DNA of 64,000 bases, from the NCBI GenBank assembly GCA_029261995.1, contig JAJDAF010000050.1:62001-126000 (forward strand). The letters run 5' to 3'. Under the pieces are notes generated by a model. The model ran no database searches and was not told the origin of the DNA. It saw only the letters and a list, made by a program, of their open reading frames with translations. Shown piece by piece: positions 15,897-24,834 of this stretch (position 1 is the stretch's first letter; each line of letters starts with the position of its first letter). Source of the stretch: Candidatus Zhuqueibacterota bacterium (GTDB taxonomy: Bacteria > Zhuqueibacterota > Zhuqueibacteria > Oceanimicrobiales > Oceanimicrobiaceae). The position numbers were made by a program, and so were the translations under genes.

Positions 15897-18800
15897 GTGT
15901 ATCTGGAGAGCTTGAAAGTAAATGGATTCAAGTCGTTTGCCAAGAAGACCAAATTTCTGTTCAACGATGGCATCACTGCAATCGTAGGGCCGAACGGCTG
16001 CGGCAAGAGTAATACCGTCGATGCCATCCGCTGGGTGCTGGGCGAGCAGAAGGCGGGCTCCATCCGTAGTGAGAAAATGGAGAACGTCATTTTCAACGGA
16101 GCCAAGAACTCGAAACCGTTGGGCATGGCGGAAGTTTCTCTGACTATCCAGAATACCAAGAATGTTCTGCCCATCGAGTACTCAGAAGTCGTGATCACGC
16201 GCCGGCTTTTTCGCTCCATGGAGAGCCAGTATTTATTGAATAATTCGCCATGCCGTCTTAAGGATATCCTCGATCTCTTTATGGATACGGGAATGGGGCC
16301 AAACGCCTACTCTATCATTGAGTTGGGTATGGTGGAAACCATTCTGAATGGCCGCCCTGAAGAGCGCCGACGCATCGTAGAAGAGGCTGCCGGCGTCACC
16401 AAGTACAAGATTCGGCGGCGGCAAGCTTTCCGCAAACTGGAGGCGACCGAAGCCGACCTGGTGCGGGTTAACGACATCATCAGCGAAGTAGAGAAAACGG
16501 TTTCTTCCCTGCAACGCCAGGTGCGCAAGGCCAAGCGCTATCAGGAATTTCATCAGCAACTTGCTGAAAACGAAATCAATCTTGGGACCTACCAGTATTC
16601 AAAACTTCACTTCGAACTGGAGCCCTTGACAAAGCAACTCCGCGAAACTCAGGACAGCCGCATCGCCCTGACTGCGAAATTCGATGAAAAAGAGGCTGAT
16701 TTGGAAGAGGTTCGCAGGCGCCTGCTCGACTCCGAGCGCCGCTTGAGCGATGAGCAAAAAGAATTGAACATTGTGGCGGTTCGTATCCAGAAAAAGGAAG
16801 AAGAGATTCTGGTCGGCCGGGAGCGGAGAAAAGCGCTCGAAGACGCGAAAGTGAAACTCAATCGCGACAACGAAGAAGTCGTCGGGCGCCAGGAACGCAA
16901 TCGTCAGAATCTGACGAAGTCACAGGAAGCACTGCAGGAATTGTTCGCGAAGATTCAGATGGCCGAGAATGATTTCCAGGAAAAAAATGCGGCGCTCAAC
17001 AAGATTGAAAGCCGAATTCAGGAAAAGAATGAGCAGCTTAAGGCGTTCGAGAATCAACGCCTGCAAGCTGTGGAAGGCTTGACTGACGGCAAGCGCGATG
17101 AGGAGAGAATCAAGACACAGTTGGAAAACATCAACCAGCGTATCACGGCAATTAACAATGAGCTTGATGAGACCCGCCTCCTGCAAAAACTACGTCAGGA
17201 AAAGATCGACAAGTGCATCGATAAGAAAGCCGTGGCAGACAACGAGTTGAAGCGTTTGAATGAAGAGCTTACTACTGTCCGTGAGCGCATGGACAGATTA
17301 ACAAAGTCAAAGGAAGAAGCAAAGGAACAAATTCTTCGCCGGCGCAGCGAAGTTCAAACCCTGAAAGAGCGGATTGAACTGCTGAAGAAATTCATCGAGT
17401 CTTACGAAGACCACCCGGAAGGCGTGCAGCACATTCTGCTTGAGGGGCATTTGAACGGCGGCTGCAAAGGAACGTTGGCCGAAAACCTGACCGTGGATTC
17501 CACCTACCGTCGCGCCGTTGAAACGGCGATGGGTGATGCCTCAGTCTCTCTCATTGTCGAAGCCACCGATCAGGCTCTCGAATGCATCGAGATGCTGAAG
17601 TCAGACCACAAGGGTCCGGTGACATTTTTCCCGCTCGACCGGTTCACTAAGGGTAAGTCAGCAGAGACGGCGGGTGACGAGGTCGAGCTAGCCGGATCCG
17701 CTGGGGTTGTCGATTGGGCCTACAATCTGGTGAGTTGCGAGAGTCGTATTCGACCCATGGTGAAGTCGCTTTTGGGAGAATATCTCATTGTCGAGGACAT
17801 GGCCACGGCGCGTGAGTGCGCTGAAAAATGGCACGCAAGAAGACTCAGCATGATCACCCTGAACGGTGAGATTGTCTCTACCTGGGGACCGATTAAGGGT
17901 GGCTCCATGGAAGCGTCGCAGGCGGCGATCATCGGGCGCAAGGCGCTGGTTGAGGAGTTGGAAGGCGAGTTGAAAGGGGCATTCTCAAAGCTCGACCAGC
18001 ACGACAATGAGCGCATCAAAATCGAAAAGAACTATCAGGATGCGTTCAAACGCGAGCAACAGTTGACGCATGACTTGAAGGCCGCCAATTCGCGCCTGAC
18101 TGAGCTTGAAGTGCAACTGGCAAATCTGAATTTCGAAGAAAAGAAGGACAATGAGCTGCGTGAGCGTCTTTCTAAGGAACACGGCGAGTTCATGGAAAAT
18201 GAGGCCGAACTCACGGAACGGTTTAAGACAATTTCGCCGTCGCTACAGCATTTAGTGGACAACAAGCAGAAGTTTGAAGTGGATTTGAAGCGCGTTGCAT
18301 CTGAACTTGCGGAGTTGGAAGAGACAGTCAAGGAGCATCGTGACATCGCACAGGACAGCCGGGTGACGCTTGTGGATTTGAAAGGTGAGGAGCGCCACCT
18401 GCAGGAAAATATTGGCAAGATGCAGGAGTTCAAGCGCGAGCTTGGTGAGTCAAGGGCTCGGATTGAGCGCGAGATAGAGTCCTCCATTTCAGAACATGCG
18501 GACATCGAGAAGCAAATTGGCGAGAACAAAAGCGTCATCAGTGTGGATTTCGAGGAGCACCAGGCTCTTGAGAAAAAGGTTCATGAGCTTGAGCGTAAGT
18601 ACATGGAGGAAAAAGAAGCTCTGCAGATCAAAGAGAAATTCATTCGTGAAGTCCGGGATGAGCGCGAGATGATGTCCGAGACGCTGCACAGCATGGAATT
18701 GCGGGTCTCCGAGCTGCGCATGCAGGCAGAGAAGATAAAAGACAGAATCAAAGAAGAGTTCGAAACCGAGATAAAGAAAACGGCACTTGAAGCGGAGCTT

Positions 18801-19472
18801 GACACAGACGCACTTTCACAAGAGATCGCGAGAGTCAAAGATCGTTTGAATGCCATGGGGCCTGTTAATCTGCTCGCGCTCAAGGAGTATGATCGAGAAA
18901 AAGAGCGGCTGGACTTTCTGACCACTCAGCGTGACGACCTGAGCGAGGCGCAAAGCAATCTCAACGAAACCATCCAGGTTATTAACAAGACCGCACGCGA
19001 GCAGTTCTCTGCCGTATTTGGCGAAATTCAGAAGCACTTTGTGCAGGTGTTTACGCGCTTTTTTGCTAACGGCCAGGCCAGCTTGGCGCTCGACGATGAC
19101 AATGATCCGCTGGAATCAGACATTGTGATCAAAGCCGACCCGAAAGGCCGCCGTCTCTCCGCACTTACTTTACTTTCGGGTGGCGAGAAAACGTTGACTG
19201 CTATTTCGCTGCTGTTTGCCATTTATCTGGTTAAGCCCAGCCCCTTCTGTATCCTCGACGAAGTCGATGCACCACTCGACGATGCCAACATCGGCCGCTT
19301 TGTCGAAGCCGTGCGCGACTTCTCCAAGGACACCCAGTTCATGATCGTGACCCACAACAAGCTCACCATGCGTGCCGCCGACAGCCTTTACGGCGTGACC
19401 ATGGAAGAAGAGGGTGTTTCAAAGGTCGTGTCGGTCAACTTCAAAGATATGGAAGGGTTGAAAGCGGCCTAG
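15897..19472 (+). CDS. smc: Chromosome segregation ATPase SMC
   Basis: Condensin-type ATPase that organises the chromosome; 1191 residues, normal length. Walker A GPNGCGKSN is at 31-39, the first coiled coil runs from about 170 to 500, a hinge with GCKGTLAENLTVDSTY lies around 515-660 and the second coiled coil follows to about 1010. The head closes with LSGGEKTLTAISLLF near 1094 and Walker B CILDEVDAPLDDAN near 1120. The GTG start at 15897 has an AAAGAGG ribosome site six bases upstream. No scpA or scpB is in the window. The gene stands alone behind its own promoter. Confidence 0.97.
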   Translation: MYLESLKVNGFKSFAKKTKFLFNDGITAIVGPNGCGKSNTVDAIRWVLGEQKAGSIRSEKMENVIFNGAKNSKPLGMAEVSLTIQNTKNVLPIEYSEVVITRRLFRSMESQYLLNNSPCRLKDILDLFMDTGMGPNAYSIIELGMVETILNGRPEERRRIVEEAAGVTKYKIRRRQAFRKLEATEADLVRVNDIISEVEKTVSSLQRQVRKAKRYQEFHQQLAENEINLGTYQYSKLHFELEPLTKQLRETQDSRIALTAKFDEKEADLEEVRRRLLDSERRLSDEQKELNIVAVRIQKKEEEILVGRERRKALEDAKVKLNRDNEEVVGRQERNRQNLTKSQEALQELFAKIQMAENDFQEKNAALNKIESRIQEKNEQLKAFENQRLQAVEGLTDGKRDEERIKTQLENINQRITAINNELDETRLLQKLRQEKIDKCIDKKAVADNELKRLNEELTTVRERMDRLTKSKEEAKEQILRRRSEVQTLKERIELLKKFIESYEDHPEGVQHILLEGHLNGGCKGTLAENLTVDSTYRRAVETAMGDASVSLIVEATDQALECIEMLKSDHKGPVTFFPLDRFTKGKSAETAGDEVELAGSAGVVDWAYNLVSCESRIRPMVKSLLGEYLIVEDMATARECAEKWHARRLSMITLNGEIVSTWGPIKGGSMEASQAAIIGRKALVEELEGELKGAFSKLDQHDNERIKIEKNYQDAFKREQQLTHDLKAANSRLTELEVQLANLNFEEKKDNELRERLSKEHGEFMENEAELTERFKTISPSLQHLVDNKQKFEVDLKRVASELAELEETVKEHRDIAQDSRVTLVDLKGEERHLQENIGKMQEFKRELGESRARIEREIESSISEHADIEKQIGENKSVISVDFEEHQALEKKVHELERKYMEEKEALQIKEKFIREVRDEREMMSETLHSMELRVSELRMQAEKIKDRIKEEFETEIKKTALEAELDTDALSQEIARVKDRLNAMGPVNLLALKEYDREKERLDFLTTQRDDLSEAQSNLNETIQVINKTAREQFSAVFGEIQKHFVQVFTRFFANGQASLALDDDNDPLESDIVIKADPKGRRLSALTLLSGGEKTLTAISLLFAIYLVKPSPFCILDEVDAPLDDANIGRFVEAVRDFSKDTQFMIVTHNKLTMRAADSLYGVTMEEEGVSKVVSVNFKDMEGLKAA

Positions 19473-19707
19473 GGCAGTCCAAACCTAATCTCCGCGGCGC
19501 AAGATCCAACTGGTAGACTCCAAACCTGGCGTTTCCTCCGAGAGAAGAACCGGAGCCGTCGGGTAACCTCAGTTTTCCCCACAATTTGCCTGATGCCGGG
19601 ACGATTAAGTGTTCCCCTGAGTAGTGTTCCGGCTGGGCCGGTCGGAACGAAAAGCGGCAACCGCCAGCCACGGCCTGACCTACCATCCAGCATTTTCCAT
19701 CCTTCAT
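19441..19707 (-). CDS. Possible small protein, antisense to the smc 3' end
   Basis: An 88-codon frame on the minus strand whose ATG (19707) is preceded by GAGGTGA five bases away, a near-complete Shine-Dalgarno sequence. It fills much of the 321-base gap between smc and the MerR gene and overlaps the last 32 bases of smc. The product has a cysteine/tryptophan-rich start (KCWMVGQ), no membrane helix and no family I recognise. The ribosome site is the only positive sign, so this may be a chance frame; the rest of the gap shows nothing beyond AT-rich sequence before the MerR gene. Confidence 0.3.
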   Translation of the reverse strand: MKDGKCWMVGQAVAGGCRFSFRPAQPEHYSGEHLIVPASGKLWGKLRLPDGSGSSLGGNARFGVYQLDLAPRRLGLDCPRPLSTLPYL

Positions 19708-19793
19708 CTTCTCACCTCAGTCGTCATTAATGTTTAATGTTTATGTGCCGATGTAGTCTAGAAACATGAGGAGTGCTATTCTAAAGGTTAAAC

Positions 19794-20042
19794 ATGGAAA
19801 ATGGTATGTGGTTGAGTAGCTCAGAGGTCACCCGCAAACTTAACATTAGCCTGAGACAGCTCTACTACTGGGAGCTCAAGGGCATCGTCACGCCACGGAT
19901 GGTGTCGATGGGGTCGCGCGAGTTCAAGCGGTATTCAAACAAGGATTGCGAGGTGCTACGGCAGATCAAGGATTTTCTCGATCAAGGCTACACCCTGAGC
20001 AGCGCTCTCCAGCGCGTCAGGGCCAATGTTTCTTCGGGGTAG
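19794..20042 (+). CDS. Small MerR-type DNA-binding protein
   Basis: 82 residues. The first 70 form a winged-helix MerR domain: helix-turn-helix in SSEVTRKLNISLRQLYYWE, then the wing SMGSREFKRYSNKDCEVLRQIKDFLDQGYTLSSAL. There is no C-terminal effector or long dimerisation helix, so it is a minimal MerR/AlpA-like regulator, perhaps for the pilus genes that follow. An AAAGG precedes the ATG. Its 3' end overlaps the proposed ATG of the prepilin peptidase by 17 bases, which suggests co-expression. Confidence 0.8.
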   Translation: MENGMWLSSSEVTRKLNISLRQLYYWELKGIVTPRMVSMGSREFKRYSNKDCEVLRQIKDFLDQGYTLSSALQRVRANVSSG

Positions 20043-20817
20043 CAAGTTGAGCCTGCCACTGGGTATTGTTTTTCTGTTCGGGACGCTATTGGGGAGTTTC
20101 CTGAATGTCTGCATTTATCGCTTGCCGCGCAAGCAATCCGTCGTTTGGCCGGGTTCACACTGCAGCACCTGCAAGAAGCCGATTCGACCTTGGCAGAATA
20201 TCCCAATCCTTAGTTATCTACTCCTGCGAGGCAGGTGTGGCCAATGCAATGCGACGATTCCGATAACCTATCCCCTGGTTGAATTGATCACCGGAGTGTT
20301 GCTTGTCTGGATTTGGCAGCAGCACGGCATGAGCTGGTCGTTTGTGCATTACTCATTGCTTGTGCTTCTGCTTGTACCTATCAGTTTCATTGACTTGGAC
20401 ACGCAACTGATTCTGAATGTCCTGACTTTTCCCGGAATGGTGCTTGGATTGGCGATGTCTGTTTTAGCGGTGGATATTTCGTTTGGGCAGGCTGCGGCAG
20501 GATTACTTCTTGGCGGCGGCTCTTTGTACGCAATCGGGCTCGTCGGTGACTTACTCTTCAAACAAGAGAGTATGGGAGGCGGTGATATCAAGCTTGGCGC
20601 TATGATTGGGACATTTCTGGGGCCGCAAGTGCTGATCGCGTTGTTTTTGGCGTTCTTTCTGGCCTTACCGATTATTGCCATCGGTATGGGTACAAATCGG
20701 CTGCATTTGGGCAGTAAATTGCCCTTTGGGCCCTTCATCGCGTTAGGGACGGTCGTCATCATCTGTTTTGGGCCCGCACTTTACTCACAGTACTTCCGGT
20801 TGGTCGGACAGTTTTGA
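20026..20817 (+). CDS. pilD: Prepilin leader peptidase/N-methyltransferase
   Basis: Membrane aspartyl protease (family A24) that cleaves type IV prepilins after the glycine of the leader and methylates the new N-terminus. 263 residues with GSFLNVCIYRLPR at the start, the cytoplasmic zinc site Cys46/Cys49 and Cys71/Cys74, the first catalytic aspartate region FIDLDTQ (Asp123) and the GxGD-type GGGDIKLG (Asp187). About seven membrane helices. The methyltransferase region with its four cysteines is complete. The ATG 20026 overlaps the MerR gene; a TTG at 20047 is an alternative. Its substrates are likely the pilins at 27827-31005. Confidence 0.94.
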   Translation: MFLRGSKLSLPLGIVFLFGTLLGSFLNVCIYRLPRKQSVVWPGSHCSTCKKPIRPWQNIPILSYLLLRGRCGQCNATIPITYPLVELITGVLLVWIWQQHGMSWSFVHYSLLVLLLVPISFIDLDTQLILNVLTFPGMVLGLAMSVLAVDISFGQAAAGLLLGGGSLYAIGLVGDLLFKQESMGGGDIKLGAMIGTFLGPQVLIALFLAFFLALPIIAIGMGTNRLHLGSKLPFGPFIALGTVVIICFGPALYSQYFRLVGQF

Positions 20818-20827
20818 GTTGCCATCT

Positions 20828-22366
20828 ATGGTTCTAGAAAAACTAAGTGTTGAAGGCATCCGCGTTGCTGAAATCAACAGCGAGGAGCCCGATTTTTTGG
20901 GGTTGCTAACTGAGTGCTTTGTGCAGGCGCGTGAATCGCTGCTACACATGAGTTCGGGTACGGTTGCCACACTGCTGTACTTCGAAAACAAGATCCAGAT
21001 TGGCACGCGTCAACGTCTTTCTCGTGACGATGTTGAGTTTATCATTGCGAGACTTAACAGCCTGGCGGCTGCCTTTTCCGGAAGCCGCGCTGATTTATCC
21101 GAGCCGGCTGTGCACATCAATGGTGATTCAACCGAGGATTACGTCTATGACAATGAAAATCGAAACCGTGGTCAGGAAGTGACGTTCCCGCTCTACCTGC
21201 AGGAACGTCCGCTCGGGGTTATCTACATCGAAAGCCTGGACATGGAGCGCAATCTGCGCCTCGGCAAATTCATCAGGGAATTCAAGACTGACTTCTCATC
21301 CGGGATCACGACGCTCTGGAATTACTACCGTCGTCAGAAAGAGCAATTCCAGTCCCTAATTTCCGCCACAATCGAGGGTGTTATTTTTTGCACGATGGCC
21401 CTCGATATTCAGTTTGTGAACCGTTCGGCTCTAAGATTGCTAGGCGGGTCTGTCAGGACGCAGTGGACAGGCCGACCGCTGTCTGAGTTGAACTCGCCGT
21501 TTCTGACCGAGTTTCTGGAAGAAGGTATCGCGGGCGGCCTGAATCAGATCTCTCGCGTTGCAGAACTACCGGGCAATCGAGTGAAACTGCTTGGCGTGCA
21601 TATCGAGCTTCTCAAGGATTCCAACTTTCAGGAGATTGGCTGGATGCTGGTCGTGCGCGACATCACGCCGAATTGGCACAACGAGAGATTGCAGAACGCG
21701 CTGACCACTGCGAGCCATGAGATCACAACGCCACTGAGCTCTATCAGCGGAGTTCTGGATTTGCTGCTCAAGCAGGAAATTGGCGGCCTCAACGACAAGC
21801 AGAAGCGATGCCTTGAGATAATCCAGGATGATATTGACCGCCTCCGTCGCTTGCTGAGTGAAACGTTGGATCTTGCCAGATTGCAGCAGAGTATTCGCTT
21901 CGAGGACAGGAGAAAAGAAACCAGCCTGGCGCTAGTTGCGGACAAAGTCGCGAACTTGCTTGAACCATTGGCGCAAGATAAGAACATAGAGATCGAATTG
22001 GAGATCTCAAAGGCGCTGCCCAACCTGAAACTCGATCGGGACCGGCTCCAGCAGGTACTTTTCAATCTTGTGGAGAATGGCCTAAAGTATTCCCGGCCAA
22101 ACGGAAAAGTGAAGGTTGCAGGCAGACTCGATGTTGATTATGTGGAGACTACGGTGGCTGACGGCGGCGTCGGCATACCCGAAGCGAAGCAAAAGCGGAT
22201 TTTCGAACGGTTCCAACAATTGCAGAACTCGCCAGACCATCATGCACAAGGGCATGGTCTTGGCTTGAGCATCGCTCGTGAGATTGTCCAAGACGCCGGA
22301 GGGAAAATCTGGGTGGAGAGCGAGGTCGGCAAAGGTAGTGTATTTCATTTTACTATTCCGGTATAG
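20828..22366 (+). CDS. Soluble sensor histidine kinase with GAF-like and PAS domains
   Basis: 512 residues without membrane helix or signal peptide, so probably a cytoplasmic sensor. The N-terminal 170 residues look like a GAF-type domain (VTFPLYLQERPLGVIYIES), followed by a PAS domain (SLISATIEGVIFCTMALDIQFVNRSALRLLG) around 180-290. HisKA begins at TASHEITTPL with phospho-acceptor His near 297. The ATPase domain has the N box NLVENGLKYS, ADGGVGIP, the F box IFERFQQ and GHGLGLSIA. The ATG 20828 is chosen; an earlier in-frame ATG lies inside pilD. It is followed four bases later by a receiver protein, its likely partner. Confidence 0.92.
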   Translation: MVLEKLSVEGIRVAEINSEEPDFLGLLTECFVQARESLLHMSSGTVATLLYFENKIQIGTRQRLSRDDVEFIIARLNSLAAAFSGSRADLSEPAVHINGDSTEDYVYDNENRNRGQEVTFPLYLQERPLGVIYIESLDMERNLRLGKFIREFKTDFSSGITTLWNYYRRQKEQFQSLISATIEGVIFCTMALDIQFVNRSALRLLGGSVRTQWTGRPLSELNSPFLTEFLEEGIAGGLNQISRVAELPGNRVKLLGVHIELLKDSNFQEIGWMLVVRDITPNWHNERLQNALTTASHEITTPLSSISGVLDLLLKQEIGGLNDKQKRCLEIIQDDIDRLRRLLSETLDLARLQQSIRFEDRRKETSLALVADKVANLLEPLAQDKNIEIELEISKALPNLKLDRDRLQQVLFNLVENGLKYSRPNGKVKVAGRLDVDYVETTVADGGVGIPEAKQKRIFERFQQLQNSPDHHAQGHGLGLSIAREIVQDAGGKIWVESEVGKGSVFHFTIPV

Positions 22367-22370
22367 CAGA

Positions 22371-22748
22371 ATGAAAAAGAAGATTCTGATAGTCGAAGAC
22401 TATTTGAATATCGTCGAGATTCTGACCATGCGCCTCGAGGCTCTGGGCTACGATGTTGTGGTAGCTTATGATGGACATGAAGGTCTGCAGAAGGCGCGTA
22501 CGCTGACTCCTGACCTGATTATCCTGGATGTGCTGCTGCCCAAGATGAACGGCTTCAAGGTCAGCCGACTGCTGAAATTCGACTCGAAATTTCAAGATAT
22601 CCCGATCATCATGCTGACCTCACGCGAAAGTCAGCATCACCGTGAGTTGGGCATGGAAATGGGCGCTGACGAGTACGTCTACAAATCAGACCAAAAGGGT
22701 ACACTCTTGCGCCTCGTCAACAAATATCTCAAGCCGGTGACCAATTGA
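22371..22748 (+). CDS. Single-domain response regulator (CheY-like receiver)
   Basis: 125 residues, one receiver domain and nothing else. Acidic pocket Glu9-Asp10, phospho-acceptor Asp53 in IILDVLLPKMNG, Thr/Ser switch at LTS near residue 85 and Lys near 105 in YVYKSD. The ATG at 22371 follows the kinase stop by four bases. Without an output domain it must act through protein contact, as CheY or PilG-type regulators do, perhaps on the pilus machinery encoded next to it. Confidence 0.92.
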   Translation: MKKKILIVEDYLNIVEILTMRLEALGYDVVVAYDGHEGLQKARTLTPDLIILDVLLPKMNGFKVSRLLKFDSKFQDIPIIMLTSRESQHHRELGMEMGADEYVYKSDQKGTLLRLVNKYLKPVTN

Positions 22749-22749
22749 C

Positions 22750-22995
22750 ATGAAATATCTGAAGAAAACAGATTGGGGGGACTACTGGCAGACGGAGGCG
22801 GGCATCTCAAGAGCCGAGTTGATAGAGCGTGCCCTGACTCAGGTGGCACACCTTGGCATCTGCCTGCCACCGTCGCCGGGGCCTGACCCGGAGGAAGCAC
22901 CGATCATTTCCGAAAGCCTTACCATCATCTGGCCGCTGGCCGGCCACTCAAAGAATCCAGCCGTGAGTCGCGGACCGAAACTCGGCGGACGCTAA
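22750..22995 (+). CDS. Conserved-looking small protein of unknown function
   Basis: 81 residues, ATG one base after the receiver stop, so it belongs to the same transcript. The N-terminal half (TDWGDYWQTEAGISRAELIERALTQ) is helical and aromatic-rich; the second half is proline-rich and ends GPKLGGR. No membrane helix or known motif. The spacing and codon use match the neighbours, which supports a real gene. It may be an accessory to the kinase-receiver pair or to PilB; I do not recognise a family. Confidence 0.55.
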   Translation: MKYLKKTDWGDYWQTEAGISRAELIERALTQVAHLGICLPPSPGPDPEEAPIISESLTIIWPLAGHSKNPAVSRGPKLGGR

Positions 22996-23043
22996 CACAT
23001 TCCGCGGTCTGCCCGTCCGTACGGAACCTGCACGAAGCCCAAC

Positions 23044-24741
23044 ATGGTCTCAGAAGAGGACAAGCGATTCGCCAACTTCCTCCACACGCGGGGCGTGATC
23101 ACAGCACGTCAGGCGGAGGAGGCTCTTTCCCAGAAGACCAGACTGCACGACGATCTGAGCGCCATTCTGATACGTAACGGGTTTGCCGATACCAAAGAAG
23201 TTTGCCTCGGCCTGGCCGACTATCTGAATGTTCCGTTTATCGATCTCAATGACTATTCTTTTGACCCCGCCGTGATTGACCTTCTGTCATCTGAACTTGC
23301 GCGGCGGCATAAGGTCTTTCCAGTCTTCAGAATCGAAAACACCCTGACCATCACCATGGCGAACCCCGGCGATGTGCAGGTCATTGACATCATCCACCGT
23401 GAAACCGGCTACGAGATCGAACCGTCAGTCAGCCCGGAAAGCGAGATACTCAGGGCGATTGAGGCAAACTATAATGCTGGGCGAGACATCATCGACACCT
23501 TTGATGAAGTGATTGAGCACGCCGAGCGTCAGCAGCCGAAGAAGCAGAAGAAGACCTCGCTCCAAAAGTTGAAGGAGATGAGCGCCGCAACACCGGCGGT
23601 CAGGCTCGTCGATCTCATCATCGCGCAGGCCGTTACCGACCGTGCCAGCGATATCCACATTGAGCCGGAGCAAGCCCGTGTGCGAGTGCGCTATCGCATT
23701 GATGGCATTTTGCATGAGGCGCTGGCTCCACCGAAGAATCTACAGGCCGCAATGATTTCCCGCATCAAGATATTGTCCGAGCTTGATATTGCTGAGACAA
23801 GGGTGCCTCAGGATGGTCGCTTCCAGGTCAACATCCATGACCGGGACATTGATCTTCGGGTTTCGACCCTGCCAACTGTCTATGGTGAGAACGTCGTCAT
23901 GCGTATTCTGGACAAAGGTAGCCTGATGCTCGACCTCACGGACCTCGGCATGTCCGCTGTTGCGCTCTCGAGCCTGAAAGACATTTTGGGCAATTCGTAT
24001 GGTATCGTTCTGGTGAGTGGGCCGACCGGCAGCGGCAAAACCACCACGCTCTATTCCGCTCTCAACGCGCTCAATACCCCAGAGAAGAAAATAGTGACCG
24101 TCGAGGATCCGGTCGAGTACAGGATGGATGGAATCCGGCAGTGCCAGGTAAACGTAAAAGCAGGCTTCACATTCGGGGCTGGCCTGAGATCCATTTTGCG
24201 CCAGGACCCTGATATTATCATGGTCGGCGAGATTCGCGACTTCGAAACGGCGAAGATCGCCGTCGAGGCGGCGCTGACCGGCCATCTTGTTTTGTCAACC
24301 ATCCACACCAACGATGCCCCCGGCTGCCTGACCCGGCTGACGGAGATGGGCATCGAGCCGTTCCTGAGCGCTTCTGCAACCGTGGGCGTCGTGGCGCAGC
24401 GACTCGTCAAGAAAATCTGCAATGACTGCAAGGAGGAAGTAGCGGGCCGGCCGGCGCTGCTCGAGAAGCTCGGCCTGCCCATGAAGGAGACGGCCTTTTG
24501 CCGGGGGAACGGCTGCCGGCACTGCAAGGATACCGGTTACCGGGGCCGGTCCGGAATCTACGAGATATTGGTGCTGAACGAGCCGGTGCGTAATCTTGTT
24601 CTGGAACACGCTTCATCGACTGCCATCCGGCAACAGGCCTTGCAGGATGGACTCATCAGTCTTCGCCAGGACGCGGTGAGAAATGCGCTGGACGGAGTCA
24701 CCTCCCTCGAAGAGGTTTTCCGGGTTACCAATCCAGATTAA
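23044..24741 (+). CDS. pilB: Type IV pilus/type II secretion assembly ATPase (PilB/GspE)
   Basis: Hexameric ATPase that drives pilin polymerisation from the cytoplasmic side. 565 residues: MshEN-type N-domain (about 1-150), a linker with a basic QQPKKQKKTS stretch, then the secretion ATPase core with the Asp box ASDIHIEPE, Walker A GPTGSGKTT near 326, Walker B-containing RQDPDIIMVGEIRD and the His box LSTIHTNDA. A zinc-binding CNDC...CRHCKDTGYRGR element follows, typical for PilB/GspE and absent from PilT. There is no pilT retraction ATPase in the window. The next genes are a sigma-54 activator and PilC. Confidence 0.94.
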   Translation: MVSEEDKRFANFLHTRGVITARQAEEALSQKTRLHDDLSAILIRNGFADTKEVCLGLADYLNVPFIDLNDYSFDPAVIDLLSSELARRHKVFPVFRIENTLTITMANPGDVQVIDIIHRETGYEIEPSVSPESEILRAIEANYNAGRDIIDTFDEVIEHAERQQPKKQKKTSLQKLKEMSAATPAVRLVDLIIAQAVTDRASDIHIEPEQARVRVRYRIDGILHEALAPPKNLQAAMISRIKILSELDIAETRVPQDGRFQVNIHDRDIDLRVSTLPTVYGENVVMRILDKGSLMLDLTDLGMSAVALSSLKDILGNSYGIVLVSGPTGSGKTTTLYSALNALNTPEKKIVTVEDPVEYRMDGIRQCQVNVKAGFTFGAGLRSILRQDPDIIMVGEIRDFETAKIAVEAALTGHLVLSTIHTNDAPGCLTRLTEMGIEPFLSASATVGVVAQRLVKKICNDCKEEVAGRPALLEKLGLPMKETAFCRGNGCRHCKDTGYRGRSGIYEILVLNEPVRNLVLEHASSTAIRQQALQDGLISLRQDAVRNALDGVTSLEEVFRVTNPD

Positions 24742-24834
24742 CATCCTAAAAAACTGAGCTTAACTTAATGTATGAAGCGAGTTTGTCGATAATTGAGTGT
24801 CACGATTTTCTGCCTAACCACAAGAGTTCATGCA

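Noticed and set aside
19441-19707. Annotating this as a firm gene
   Set aside because: Only the ribosome site supports it; kept with low confidence.
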